Shown here piece by piece: positions 1-36,249 of a stretch of DNA of 64,000 nt. Both the position numbers and the translations under genes were made by a program. Under the pieces are notes generated by a model. It ran no database searches and was not told the origin of the DNA. It worked only from the letters and a program-made list of their open reading frames with translations. The number at the start of each line of letters is the position of its first letter. Within the stretch, counting starts at the first letter, position 1. Origin of the DNA: Pomphorhynchus laevis (taxonomy: Eukaryota > Acanthocephala > Palaeacanthocephala > Echinorhynchida > Pomphorhynchidae); assembly GCA_012934845.2 (NCBI GenBank), contig WNNJ02001999.1:1-64000 (forward strand), read 5' to 3'.

Positions 1-3000
1 AAGTCATTGAAGATTTATAAATTAAAAATCATTTTAATTATTAACTTTTCAGAAAAGACCGTCATCAGTTCATCAGACTGGGGCGGTAACTCAATTCATC
101 AGGTTTGAAACGTAAAGTCATTGAAGATTTATAAATTAAAAATCATTTTAATTATTAACTTTTCAGAAAAGACCGTCATCAGTTCATCAGACTGGGGCGG
201 TAACTCAATTCCTCATGTTTGAAACGTAGAAAAGTCATTGAAGATTTATAAATTAAAAATCATTTTAATTATTAACTTTTCAGAAAAGACCGTCATCACT
301 TCATCAGACTGGGGCGGTAACTCAATTCATCATGTTTGAAACGTAAAGTCATTGAAGATTTATAAATTAAAAATCATTTTAATTATTAACTTTTCAGAAA
401 AGACCGTCATCAGTTCATCAGACTGGGGCGGTAACTCAATTCATCATGTTTGAAACGTAGAAAAGTCATTGAAGATTTATAAATTAAAAATCATTTTAAT
501 TATTAACTTTTCAGAAAAGACCGTCATCACGTCCATCAGACTGGGGCGGTAACTCAATTCATCATGTTTGAAACGTAGAAAAGTCATTGAAGATTTATAA
601 ATTAAAAATCATTTTAATTATTAACTTTTCAGAAAAGACCGTCATCAGTTCATCAGACTGGGGCGGTAACTCAATTCATCATGTTTGAAACGTAGAAAAG
701 TCATTGAAGATTTATAAATTAAAAATCATTTTAATTATTAACTTTTCAGAAAAGACCGTCATCACTTCATCAGACTGGGGCGGTAACTCAATTCATCATG
801 TTTGAAACGTAAAGTCATTGAAGATTTATAAATTAAAAATCATTTTAATTATTAACTTTTCAGAAAAGACCGTCATCACGTCCATCAGACTGGGGCGGTA
901 ACTCAATTCATCATGTTTGAAACGTAAAGTCATAGAAGATTTATAAATTAAAAATCATTTTTAATATTAGCTTTTCAGAAAAGACCGTCATCAGTTCATC
1001 AGACTGGGGCGGAAATTCAATTCATCATGTTTGAAACGTAGAAAAGTCATTGAAGATTTATAATTATTAACTTTTCAGAAAAGACCGTCATCAGTTCATC
1101 AGACTGGGGCGGTAACTCAATTCATCATGTTTGAAACGTAGAAAAGTCATTGAAGATTTATAAATTAAAAATCATTTTAATTATTAACTTTTCAGAAAAG
1201 ACCGTCATCAGTTCATCAGACTGGGGCGGTAACTCAATTCATCATGTTTGAAACGTAGAAAAGTCATTGAAGATTTATAAATTAAAAATCATTTTAATTA
1301 TTAACTTTTCAGAAAAGACCGTCATCACTTCATCAGACTGGGGCGGTAACTCAATTCATCATGTTTGAAACGTAAAGTCATTGAAGATTTATAAATTAAA
1401 AATCATTTTAATTATTAACTTTTCAGAAAAGACCGTCATCAGTTCATCAGACTGGGGCGGTAACTCAATTCATCATGTTTGAAACGTAAAGTCATTGAAG
1501 ATTTATAAATTAAAAATCATTTTAATTATTAACTTTTCAGAAAAGACCGTCATCAGTTCATCAGACTGGGGCGGTAACTCAATTCATCATGTTTGAAACG
1601 TAGAAAAGTCATTGAAGATTTATAAATTAAAAATCATTTTAATTATTAACTTTTCAGAAAAGACCGTCATCAGTTCATCAGACTGGGGCGGTAACTCAAT
1701 TCATCATGTTTGAAACGTAAAGTCATTGAAGATTTATAAATTAAAAATCATTTTAATTATTAACTTTTCAGAAAAGACCGTCATCAGTTCATCAGACTGG
1801 GGCGGTAACTCAATTCATCATGTTTGAAACGTAAAGTCATTGAAGATTTATAAATTAAAAATCATTTTAATTATTAACTTTTCAGAAAAGACCGTCATCA
1901 CTTCATCAGACTGGGGCGGTAACTCAATTCATCATGTTTGAAACGTAAAGTCATTGAAGATTTATAAATTAAAAATCATTTTAATTATTAACTTTTCAGA
2001 AAAGACCGTCATCAGTTCATCAGACTGGGGCGGTAACTCAATTCATCATGTTTGAAACGTAGAAAAGTCATTGAAGATTTATAAATTAAAAATCATTTTA
2101 ATTATTAACTTTTCAGAAAAGACCGTCATCAGTTCATCAGACTGGGGCGGTAACTCAATTCATCATGTTTGAAACGTAGAAAAGTCATTGAAGATTTATA
2201 AATTAAAAATCATTTTAATTATTAACTTTTCAGAAAAGACCGTCATCAGTTCATCAGACTGGGGCGGTAACTCAATTCATCATGTTTGAAACGTAGAAAA
2301 GTCATTGAAGATTTATAAATTAAAAATCATTTTAATTATTAACTTTTCAGAAAAGACCGTCATCAGTTCATCAGACTGGGGCGGTAACTCAATTCCTCAT
2401 GTTTGAAACGTAAAGTCATTGAAGATTTATAAATTAAAAATCATTTTAATTATTAACTTTTCAGAAAAGACCGTCATCAGTTCATCAGACTGGGGCGGTA
2501 ACTCAATTCATCATGTTTGAAACGTAGAAAAGTCATTGAAGATTTATAAATTAAAAATCATTTTAATTATTAACTTTTCAGAAAAGACCGTCATCACGTC
2601 CATCAGACTGGGGCGGTAACTCAATTCATCATGTTTGAAACGTAAAGTCATTGAAGATTTATAAATTAAAAATCATTTTAATAAAACACTTTTTAGAAAA
2701 GACCGTCATCAGTTCATCAGACTGAGGCGGTAATTCAATTCATCATGCTTGAAACGTAAAGTCAATGAAGATTTATAAATCAATAATCATTTTAATAATA
2801 AACTTTTTAGAAAAGACCGTCATCAGTTCATCAGACTGGGGCGGTAATTCAATTCATCATGTCTGAAACGTAGAAAAGTCATTGAAGATTTATAATTATT
2901 AACTTTTCAGAAAAGACCGTCATCAGTTCATCAGACTGGGGCGGTAACTCAATTCATCATGTTTGAAACGTAGAAAAGTCATTGAAGATTTATAAATTAA

Positions 3001-6000
3001 AAATCATTTTAATTATTAACTTTTCAGAAAAGACCGTCATCACGTCCATCAGACTGGGGCGGTAATTCAATTCATCATGCTTGAAACGTAAAGTCATTTA
3101 AGATTTATAAATTAAAAATCATTTTAATAAAACACTTTTTAGAAAAGACCGTCATCAGTTCATCAGACTGAGGCGGTAATTCAATTCATCATGCTTGAAA
3201 CGTAAAGTCAATGAAGATTTATAAATCAATAATCATTTTAATAATAAACTTTTTAGAAAAGACCGTCATCAGTTCATCAGACTGGGGCGGTAATTCAATT
3301 CATCATGTCTGAAACGTAGAAAAGTCATTGAAGATTTATAAATTAAAAATCATTTTAATTATTAACTTTTCAGAAAAGACCGTCATCACGTCCATCAGAC
3401 TGGGGCGGTAACTCAATTCATCATGTTTGAAACGTAAAGTCATTGAAGATTTATAAATTAAAAATCATTTTAATTATTAACTTTTCAGAAAAGACCGTCA
3501 TCAGTTCATCAGACTGGGGCGGTAACTCAATTCATCATGTTTGAAACGTAGAAAAGTCATTGAAGATTTATAAATTAAAAATCATTTTAATTATTAACTT
3601 TTCAGAAAAGACCGTCATCACTTCATCAGACTGGGGCGGTAACTCAATTCATCATGTTTGAAACGTAGAAAAGTCATTGAAGATTTATAAATTAAAAATC
3701 ATTTTAATTATTAACTTTTCAGAAAAGACCGTCATCACGTCCATCAGACTGGGGCGGTAACTCAATTCATCATGTTTGAAACGTAAAGTCATTGAAGATT
3801 TATAAATTAAAAATCATTTTAATAAAACACTTTTTAGAAAAGACCGTCATCAGTTCATCAGACTGAGGCGGTAATTCAATTCATCATGCTTGAAACGTAA
3901 AGTCAATGAAGATTTATAAATCAATAATCATTTTAATAATAAACTTTTTAGAAAAGACCGTCATCAGTTCATCAGACTGGGGCGGTAATTCAATTCATCA
4001 TGTCTGAAACGTAGAAAAGTCATTGAAGATTTATAAATTAAAAATCATTTTAATTATTAACTTTTCAGAAAAGACCGTCATCACGTCCATCAGACTGGGG
4101 CGGTAATTCAATTCATCATGCTTGAAACGTAAAGTCATTTAAGATTTATAAATTAAAAATCATTTTAATAATAAACTTATTAGCAAAGACCGTCATCAGT
4201 TCATCAGACTGGGGCGGTAATTCAATTCATCATGTCTGAAACGTAGAAAAGTCATTGAAGATTTATAATTATTAACTTTTCAAAAAAGACCGTCATCAGT
4301 TCATCAGACTGGGGCGGTAACTCAATTCATCAGGTTTGAAACGTAAAGTCATTGAAGATTTATAAATTAAAAATCATTTTAATTATTAACTTTTCAGAAA
4401 AGACCGTCATCACTTCATCAGACTGGGGCGGTAACTCAATTCATCATGTTTGAAACGTAAAGTCATTGAAGATTTATAAATTAAAAATCATTTTAATAAA
4501 ACACTTTTTAGAAAAGACCGTCATCAGTTCATCAGACTGAGGCGGTAATTCAATTCATCATGCTTGAAACGTAAAGTCAATGAAGATTTATAAATCAATA
4601 ATCATTTTAATAATAAACTTTTTAGAAAAGACCGTCATCAGTTCATCAGACTGGGGCGGTAATTCAATTCATCATGTCTGAAACGTAGAAAAGTCATTGA
4701 AGATTTATAAATTAAAAATCATTTTAATTATTAACTTTTCAGAAAAGACCGTCATCACGTCCATCAGACTGGGGCGGTAATTCAATTCATCATGCTTGAA
4801 ACGTAAAGTCATTTAAGATTTATAAATTAAAAATCATTTTAATAATAAACTTATTAGCAAAGACCGTCATCAGTTCATCAGACTGGGGCGGTAATTCAAT
4901 TCATCATGTCTGAAACGTAGAAAAGTCATTGAAGATTTATAATTATTAACTTTTCAAAAAAGACCGTCATCAGTTCATCAGACTGGGGCGGTAACTCAAT
5001 TCATCAGGTTTGAAACGTAAAGTCATTGAAGATTTATAAATTAAAAATCATTTTAATTATTAACTTTTCAGAAAAGACCGTCATCAGTTCATCAGACTGG
5101 GGCGGTAACTCAATTCCTCATGTTTGAAACGTAGAAAAGTCATTGAAGATTTATAAATTAAAAATCATTTTAATTATTAACTTTTCAGAAAAGACCGTCA
5201 TCACTTCATCAGACTGGGGCGGTAACTCAATTCATCAGGTTTGAAACGTAAAGTCATTGAAGATTTATAAATTAAAAATCATTTTAATTATTAACTTTTC
5301 AGAAAAGACCGTCATCAGTTCATCAGACTGGGGCGGTAACTCAATTCATCATGTTTGAAACGTAGAAAAGTCATTGAAGATTTATAAATTAAAAATCATT
5401 TTAATTATTAACTTTTCAGAAAAGACCGTCATCACGTCCATCAGACTGGGGCGGTAACTCAATTCATCATGTTTGAAACGTAGAAAAGTCATTGAAGATT
5501 TATAAATTAAAAATCATTTTAATTATTAACTTTTCAGAAAAGACCGTCATCAGTTCATCAGACTGGGGCGGTAACTCAATTCATCATGTTTGAAACGTAG
5601 AAAAGTCATTGAAGATTTATAAATTAAAAATCATTTTAATTATTAACTTTTCAGAAAAGACCGTCATCACTTCATCAGACTGGGGCGGTAACTCAATTCA
5701 TCATGTTTGAAACGTAGAAAAGTCATTGAAGATTTATAAATTAAAAATCATTTTAATTATTAACTTTTCAGAAAAGACCGTCATCACTTCATCAGACTGG
5801 GGCGGTAACTCAATTCCTCATGTTTGAAACGTAAAGTCATTGAAGATTTATAAATTAAAAATCATTTTAATTATTAACTTTTCAGAAAAGACCGTCATCA
5901 GTTCATCAGACTGGGGCGGTAACTCAATTCATCATGTTTGAAACGTAGAAAAGTCATTGAAGATTTATAAATTAAAAATCATTTTAATTATTAACTTTTC

Positions 6001-8520
6001 AGAAAAGACCGTCATCACTTCATCAGACTGGGGCGGTAACTCAATTCATCAGGTTTGAAACGTAGAAAAGTCATTGAAGATTTATAAATTAAAAATCATT
6101 TTAATTATTAACTTTTCAGAAAAGACCGTCATCAGTTCATCAGACTGGGGCGGTAACTCAATTCATCATGTTTGAAACGTAGAAAAGTCATTGAAGATTT
6201 ATAAATTAAAAATCATTTTAATTATTAACTTTTCAGAAAAGACCGTCATCACTTCATCAGACTGGGGCGGTAACTCAATTCCTCATGTTTGAAACGTAAA
6301 GTCATTGAAGATTTATAAATTAAAAATCATTTTAATTATTAACTTTTCAGAAAAGACCGTCATCACTTCATCAGACTGGGGCGGTAACTCAATTCATCAG
6401 GTTTGAAACGTAAAGTCATTGAAGATTTATAAATTAAAAATCATTTTAATTATTAACTTTTCAGAAAAGACCGTCATCAGTTCATCAGACTGGGGCGGTA
6501 ACTCAATTCATCATGTTTGAAACGTAGAAAAGTCATTGAAGATTTATAAATTAAAAATCATTTTAATTATTAACTTTTCAGAAAAGACCGTCATCACTTC
6601 ATCAGACTGGGGCGGTAACTCAATTCATCAGGTTTGAAACGTAAAGTCATTGAAGATTTATAAATTAAAAATCATTTTAATTATTAACTTTTCAGAAAAG
6701 ACCGTCATCACTTCATCAGACTGGGGCGGTAACTCAATTCATCAGGTTTGAAACGTAAAGTCATTGAAGATTTATAAATTAAAAATCATTTTAATTATTA
6801 ACTTTTCAGAAAAGACCGTCATCACTTCATCAGACTGGGGCGGTAACACAATTCCTCATGTTTGAAACGTAAAGTCATTGAAGATTTATAAATTAAAAAT
6901 CATTTTAATTATTAACTTTTCAGAAAAGACCGTCATCACGTCCATCAGACTGGGGCGGTAACTCAATTCATCATGTTTGAAACGTAGAAAAGTCATTGAA
7001 GATTTATAAATTAAAAATCATTTTAATTATTAACTTTTCAGAAAAGACCGTCATCACGTCCATCAGACTGGGGCGGTAACTCAATTCATCATGTTTGAAA
7101 CGTAGAAAAGTCATTGAAGATTTATAAATTAAAAATCATTTTAATTATTAACTTTTCAGAAAAGACCGTCATCAGTTCATCAGACTGGGGCGGTAACTCA
7201 ATTCATCATGTTTGAAACGTAAAGTCATTGAAGATTTATAAATTAAAAATCATTTTAATTATTAACTTTTCAGAAAAGACCGTCATCAGTTCATCAGACT
7301 GGGGCGGTAACTCAATTCATCATGTTTGAAACGTAGAAAAGTCATTGAAGATTTATAAATTAAAAATCATTTTAATTATTAACTTTTCAGAAAAGACCGT
7401 CATCAGTTCATCAGACTGGGGCGGTAACTCAATTCATCATGTTTGAAACGTAGAAAAGTCATTGAAGATTTATAAATTAAAAATCATTTTAATTATTAAC
7501 TTTTCAGAAAAGACCGTCATCACGTCCATCAGACTGGGGCGGTAACTCAATTCATCATGTTTGAAACGTAAAGTCATTGAAGATTTATAAATTAAAAATC
7601 ATTTTAATTATTAGCTTTTCAGAAAAGACCGTCATCAGTTCATCAGACTGGGGCGGTAATTCAATTCATCATGTTTGAAACGTAGAAAAGTCATTGAAGA
7701 TTTATAAATTAAAAATCATTTTAATTATTAACTTTTCAGAAAAGACCGTCATCACGTCCATCAGACTGGGGCGGTAACTCAATTCATCAGGTTTGAAACG
7801 TAAAGTCATTGAAGATTTATAAATTAAAAATCATTTTAATTATTAACTTTTCAGAAAAGACCGTCATCACGTCCATCAGACTGGGGCGGTAACTCAATTC
7901 CTCATGTTTGAAACGTAAAGTCATTGAAGATTTATAAATTAAAAATCATTTTAATTATTAACTTTTCAGAAAAGACCGTCATCACGTCCATCAGACTGGG
8001 GCGGTAACTCAATTCATCATGTTTGAAACGTAAAGTCATTGAAGATTTATAAATTAAAAATCATTTTAATTATTAACTTTTCAGAAAAGAACGTAATCAC
8101 TTCATCAGTCTGGGGCGGTAACTTTATTTATCATGTTTGAAACGTAAAGTCATTGAAGATTTATAAATTAAAAATCATTTTAATAATAAACTTTTTATAA
8201 AAGACCGTCATCAGTTCATCAGACTGGGGCGGTAATTCAATTCATCATGTCTAAAACGTTGAAAAGTCAAAAAAGCTTTATAAATCCAAAAATAGTTTTA
8301 ATTATAAACTTTTTAGAAAAGACCGTCATCACGTCCACCAGACTGGGGCGGTAACTCAATTCATCATGTTTGAAACGTAAAGTCATTGAAGATTTTTTTA
8401 AAAAAAGTTTTAATAATAAACATTTCTGAAAAGTCAATCATCACGTCCATCAGACTGGGGTGGTAACTTTATTTATCAAGTTTGAAATGTTTAAAAGTCA
8501 CTGAAGATATTTAAATATAA
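1..8520. repeat. Satellite array 1, 114/117-bp monomers (about 74 copies)
   Basis: Head-to-tail monomers share a core GACCGTCATCA and a motif GACTGGGGCGGTAACTCAAT. The two main length classes differ by three bases at the junction (ACGTAAAGTC against ACGTAGAAAAGTC), giving 114 and 117 bp. A shorter class lacks about 17 bp of the AT-rich part (near 1060, 2890, 4265, 4930). Variants at the CATCA site (CAGTTCAT, CACTTCAT, CACGTCCAT) are scattered along the array. Monomers become clearly divergent from about 8090 to 8520, as expected at an array edge; the left edge lies outside the window. No open frame and no unique spacers are present. Function unknown. Confidence 0.97.
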
Positions 8521-8988
8521 ATTTATGATCGTTTGGCATCCCCGTTTCTGGGACACAATTTTGTGCCAAAATTAAAGCAGATCATTGATATGCTTTCACA
8601 AGGATATTAAAATTTCCACTTTTATTTATTATTAAGTGACACTTGTTATTATTATTTTATCATCAATAAAACTCGCTTTGTTCTATCTTTGTTTAAAACT
8701 TCTAGCTCAATTAGTGTAGACTTCGACGGTTCACATTTATAGTATTTATAGTATTATGGTAACACTATCTGAACGATCAGATACTATAGAAGCATCTGCA
8801 CCCAGCAGTGAAGATTATTATTGATCAGAAAAAGTATAAAATTTTAAATTTAAGGAATTAAAAAATCATATTTTTAAAAAAAATATAAAATTTTGAAAAA
8901 ATATGAAATCTCAAATTTTAATTTTAAAGTTCTAATAATTAGATAAAATAAATATGAGCTTAAAAATCTCTTTCTTTTATGCAGGTAT
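8521..8988. other. Spacer between satellite 1 and the ATP5F1A 3' end
   Basis: AT-rich single-copy-looking DNA. The only open frame of note is 22 codons at about 8755-8825 on the plus strand (MVTLSERSDTIEAS...), too short to call. No RNA gene or mobile element is visible. Confidence 0.5.
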
Positions 8989-8994
8989 TTTATT
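8989..8994 (-). terminator. Candidate polyadenylation signal of ATP5F1A
   Basis: AATAAA on the minus strand about 140 bases after the stop codon at 9136-9138. The position suits a short 3' UTR. It is the clearest of several AT-rich candidates; the cleavage site is not determined. Confidence 0.5.
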
Positions 8995-9135
8995 TTTAAA
9001 TAATGCCCACTTTAAATAGTTTTTATAAGACATGAAATCTGTAACTTGGAATTTTATAATCTGTAGAAACTAATTTTTTACGGGAGTTTTACAAGTTCCC
9101 CAGTAATACACGGCTAATTAAAAATATGTGAGATT

Positions 9136-32403
<23,268 letters not shown>

Positions 32404-32865
32404 GTTGTTCGCAACTATGGTTTTTATCTATATACAGCAGTAATATAAGGTATCCCAGATGACTGTGGACATTAATCCGTATTGAAAGTATTGACATTAA
32501 ATGTCACGTTTTTAACAATACAGAAGAATTCACATTAAAAAAAACAAAAATTACTTGACAGACAGTGGAAAATTCCTGTTAAGAAAATATCCACTTAATG
32601 TTCAATTGATTTTATATGCAACTAACTTCAATTAAAATAACATGAATTAACAATTTATATTAAAAGTTATAATTTTACGATACAATATTACGCATAATAT
32701 TTCGGTATAATATTACAATAAGATAACGCATAATATTACGTTACAATATTATATTATAATATTACGGTACAATATTATGTTATATTTTACGGTACAAATA
32801 ATATTTTGATATTATATTACGAATAATATTAAATTATTACGGTGCAATATTACTTATAATAGTTG

Positions 32866-32973
32866 AGTCCAATATTTTGGAACAATGTCACGGAACATTG
32901 TTACGAATTTTATAAATTTATAACATTTCAATACAATATCACTGTATAATATTTATAATATATTGGTACAAAA
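32866..32973. repeat. 108-bp direct repeat, copy 1
   Basis: Starts AGTCCAATATTTTGGAAC and ends TTGGTACAAAA. Nearly identical to 33523-33630, so the copy event is fairly recent. Holds an imperfect dyad AACAATGT...ACATTGTT. Confidence 0.9.
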
Positions 32974-32976
32974 TAT

Positions 32977-33004
32977 ACTCTGCTATGCGGGGACATAGCA
33001 GAGT
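32977..33004. repeat. Perfect hairpin, 11-bp stem
   Basis: ACTCTGCTATG, loop CGGGGA, exact reverse complement; directly follows repeat copy 1. Confidence 0.85.
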
Positions 33005-33522
33005 CTTGTATAAATTTGGATTTGGCAGATTACCAAAAGTGTATAGACTCTCGAGGAGAGGAATTAACATGTGAAATTCGTTGCAGCCCCCAGTTTGAGA
33101 ACGTTTAAATCACGATGCTACAAATGGATACGTGAACAATGCCGCCATTCAACACTACCACTGGAATATCCTAATTAGCTACGTTGACTGACTATTTGCT
33201 TTTTTGGACTCTGCATGAATAGCCTTTTGGCTTTGGTATGTATTGGAATAATAATAGCATATAAACGTGAATTAATGCATAATAATGTTTTTCAAAATAC
33301 AAGTTCTTTGCTTTATTCTATAAGGTATTCTATTATAAACTAGAATATAATATAATATATTATTATAATATATCGGTACAAAACCATATATTATATTATA
33401 TATAATATAATATGAGGTATTCTATTATAGAATTCGAGCTGGTGGTTATATGATGGATAACAATATATAACGACAAAAGTGATGGGTTCATAATTAATTA
33501 TGTGAGAGTAACGAATATTATA

Positions 33523-33630
33523 AGTCCAATATTTTGGAACAATGTCACGGAACATTGTTACGAATTTTATGAATTTATAACATTTCAATACAATATCACT
33601 GTATAATATTTATAATATATTGGTACAAAA
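33523..33630. repeat. 108-bp direct repeat, copy 2
   Basis: Second copy of 32866-32973, separated by about 550 bp; a partial third (TATCGGTACAAAACCATATA) lies near 33380. Confidence 0.9.
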
Positions 33631-33904
33631 CCATATACGATATATCAAATATAATAGTTATAATACTACGTTACAATACATAGATATTTAATATCTGCAA
33701 TTAAGCGAAATATTGAAAATATTATGGTGTCCATAGAATATGCAAAATCTACCATAATTCACGTTGTCAAGCCTTGTTTTATTTGTGAACAATAATTTTC
33801 TTTTTCTATTACTCCTGATGTTTAAACGCCCTGAACAATAGATATTTAATATCTACAATTAAGCGGAATATTGAAATTATTAGATATTATATTAAAAAAT
33901 ATTA

Positions 33905-33990
33905 CAAGGCGAGGAAACAGGAATATTTATTTGATTACAAAAATCCAATATTTCGACGGCACTAGGGCACGTCATCTTCAGGGTTGTAAG
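33905..33990 (-). mobile_element. Penelope-like element terminal fragment, hammerhead-like core
   Basis: On the minus strand the order is CTGAAGA (33975-33981), one T, GACG (33970-33973), loop, CGTC (33955-33958), GAAA (33951-33954), then TATTGGATTTTTG. Penelope-like elements commonly end in such CTGANGA-stem-GAAA segments, known hammerhead ribozyme relatives. The extra base between CTGAAGA and stem II makes activity doubtful. No coding part adjoins it. Confidence 0.5.
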
Positions 33991-35040
33991 AACTTATGAT
34001 GACCAAGACTATTTTTAACTTATTAAAATAGTTAATCTTTTTAGCGTGCCAGAGTGAATTCATTGAGATCGATGACCAGTTTTCATTGCGCATAATTTCA
34101 AGTCATTCCTTGCCAAGCATGGTGGTCTAACTCTCAGTCATTCTAATCCGTACAATTCGACCGAGAATTCTCAGATCTAACGAGCTAACGGAACTATACG
34201 ACGATCCATCAAATACATCGAATAAATTCTAACAAATCAGTTTACGATAATGTAAAATATAACAATATAAGAAATAACGAATATATTAACAATGTAAATA
34301 AGAATAAAGTTGGATAACGTCAAGAGCAACGAATTAACGCATCATCTCGACGATAACAAATATTCATATTTTAAGTCGATAACATACACGGTCAATCGTT
34401 CATGATCGAAAACGTAGAATTTAGATTTGTACCTGTAAGATTTTCACTCTGGTGAGTTAAATAGCCTGTTTATATACTCATTCTATGATGCCAAATTTTC
34501 CAGTTATTCTATGCATTTTAAAAGCTTATATGCCAACCACATTACAGTCTGATTTTACTTTAACAGATTAGCTGAAATTGATATTTATTATTAGCTACTC
34601 TATAGGAAAATATCTAAAAGGGAATAATTTTAAGAGTAACGACAACCATCCACAGTTACCATAACGTTTATATTTAGAAATTGTCGCAAATATAAGGTTA
34701 AATTACATTTTATAACATCTACATGATAAGGTACATGTGTATAGTGAAGAAGAAACGCATTAAGAATAGAAACATGAATACGCGTAAACTATTTTTAGTA
34801 AAATAGGTTATGTGATCAGATCACCTAACCGAGGATACATATTTTGTATTATAAATAATATCGATTATTATTGAGAACTCTTAATTGCGCGGGCACAGTA
34901 GGAATATACTCACCCGAAACACTCGGACTGGATTGCTTATCTGGATTGCAATCGCAGAATTTTATTTTTGATGCACACTTAAAAAATTCTTGATTAATTC
35001 CTGCTTACAAAAAACTATGGAAATGAAATGCAACAAAATG
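33991..35040. other. Unassigned AT-rich interval
   Basis: No long open frame, tandem repeat or recognisable element. It may include non-coding parts of the Penelope-like fragment on the left and the 5' region of LINE A copy 1 on the right; neither limit is visible. Confidence 0.4.
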
Positions 35041-35400
35041 ACGAAGGTAAGTCCATTTTTATCTTTTAATCAAAAACATGAGGGGGAGCTTCCCCCAGTT
35101 CCCAAATGGCAGAATTAAGTCATTATAGAGATGCTCGCTCCATTGGATAGAAGCAACGTATTTAACACTATCCTAAGACATTTCGCCGTGCAATACAAAA
35201 ATCGTATTTTGTTCAATTCATTCAAGTTTTACGTAACGGAGGTTAAAGTGTCCTCCTGCACAGCCGATCTAGCCTAGGCTTACATAAAAAAACTTTAACA
35301 TTAACCAATTTGATAAAGGTGAGATAATATTCAAACCGATTAAGGCCTCCATTAAGATCAACAATATCCCGCATTCCTATCTAGTGAGGACATTACCTCT

Positions 35401-36084
35401 TTGGAAAAGGATTTTAATATTTCTAATATACGATTCGTAAACGGAAAAAATGGTCAACCTATAATCGTCACATTCTGTAATGACTCAGTATTCAATGCGG
35501 CGCGCCTGGAAAACTCAAAGTTTAATCCCTTTATGGGATATAATCTAATATTCACGACAATCGACTCTGATTCGATGACTTATCTACACCGCAATTCCTG
35601 TCACAGTTGGTGGGGGCACTGGGCAAACGGCTGTGACAGTCCTCATACTTGTGGAAGTGTGTGGTTCGTCTGAGAAGCACGAGGGAAAGTGTCAGCTTAG
35701 AGCACAATGCTCTAACTGCAATAGTGACCACCCTGCGTGGTCACGCAAGTGCACATTCTTTAAAGACTCTCAGCAGAGGAATAGGTTAAAAAATGGAATT
35801 CACAAATGTTTTGAAAAAGGCAGTGAGACGTAAAACATAGAGACTAGTCCGTTTTATAAAACGAATGATGTGGATATAAAGTATGTGGACGAAAGAGTGC
35901 AAGCCGCAATGACAAATGTGGAAAACATAATCAGAGAGAATATTAGCATCATGCTACAAGCCATCAACTCACCTCCTACTGTCAAGCCAAACAATAAAAG
36001 AAAATCCTCAACGAGAACTGGACCTATACAATATGTAGCGGCAAAGAAATTTGCGAGAATTTGGGATCTGGCTGATTTCGTCAA
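35401..36084 (+). pseudogene. LINE A copy 1 ORF1, CCHC zinc-knuckle protein remnant
   Basis: Pieces in three frames parallel copy 2: NPFMGYNLIFTTID, then cysteine-rich CHSWWGHWANGCDSPHTC, then CSNCNSDHPAWSRKC, and a final helical segment (DIKYVDERVQAAMTNVENII). These knuckles bind RNA in LINE ribonucleoprotein particles. Frame changes near 35640 and 35830 break it. Confidence 0.8.
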
Positions 36085-36249
36085 TTTTTAGGGAAATGAA
36101 GATATACCCGGTGAGCAAGTGTCTCGCCCTAGTCGGACTGGAAGTGATAAGGACAACTTTCTCACTCCTGGTTCCAACTAAGAGGAGGCATCTTACTCCA
36201 GCTAAATCAAAACAATGCAAAGTAATCAATAGCCTTTTTCACTGAATAT

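Larger units (their letters stand above)
32404..33900. other. Upstream region of ATP5F1A, AT-rich with local duplications
   Basis: Presumed promoter side of the gene. No TATA or initiator could be assigned. From 32640 to 32860 a loose motif TATTACGNTACAATATT repeats. A 108-bp direct repeat occurs at 32866-32973 and 33523-33630, and a shorter pair around ATTTAATATCTNCAATTAAG at 33684-33724 and 33841-33885. No gene recognised. Confidence 0.7.

Noticed and set aside
1-8520. CRISPR-like regular spacing
   Set aside because: The whole monomer repeats; no short repeats separated by unique spacers, and the context is eukaryotic.
8755-8825. 22-codon frame MVTLSERSDTIEAS...
   Set aside because: It reads like a protein C-terminus, but no upstream exon or convincing acceptor could be found.
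35590-35760. LTR-element Gag from CCHC knuckles
   Set aside because: Followed by APE-type nuclease and LINE RT, with no protease, integrase, RNase H or LTR; a LINE ORF1.
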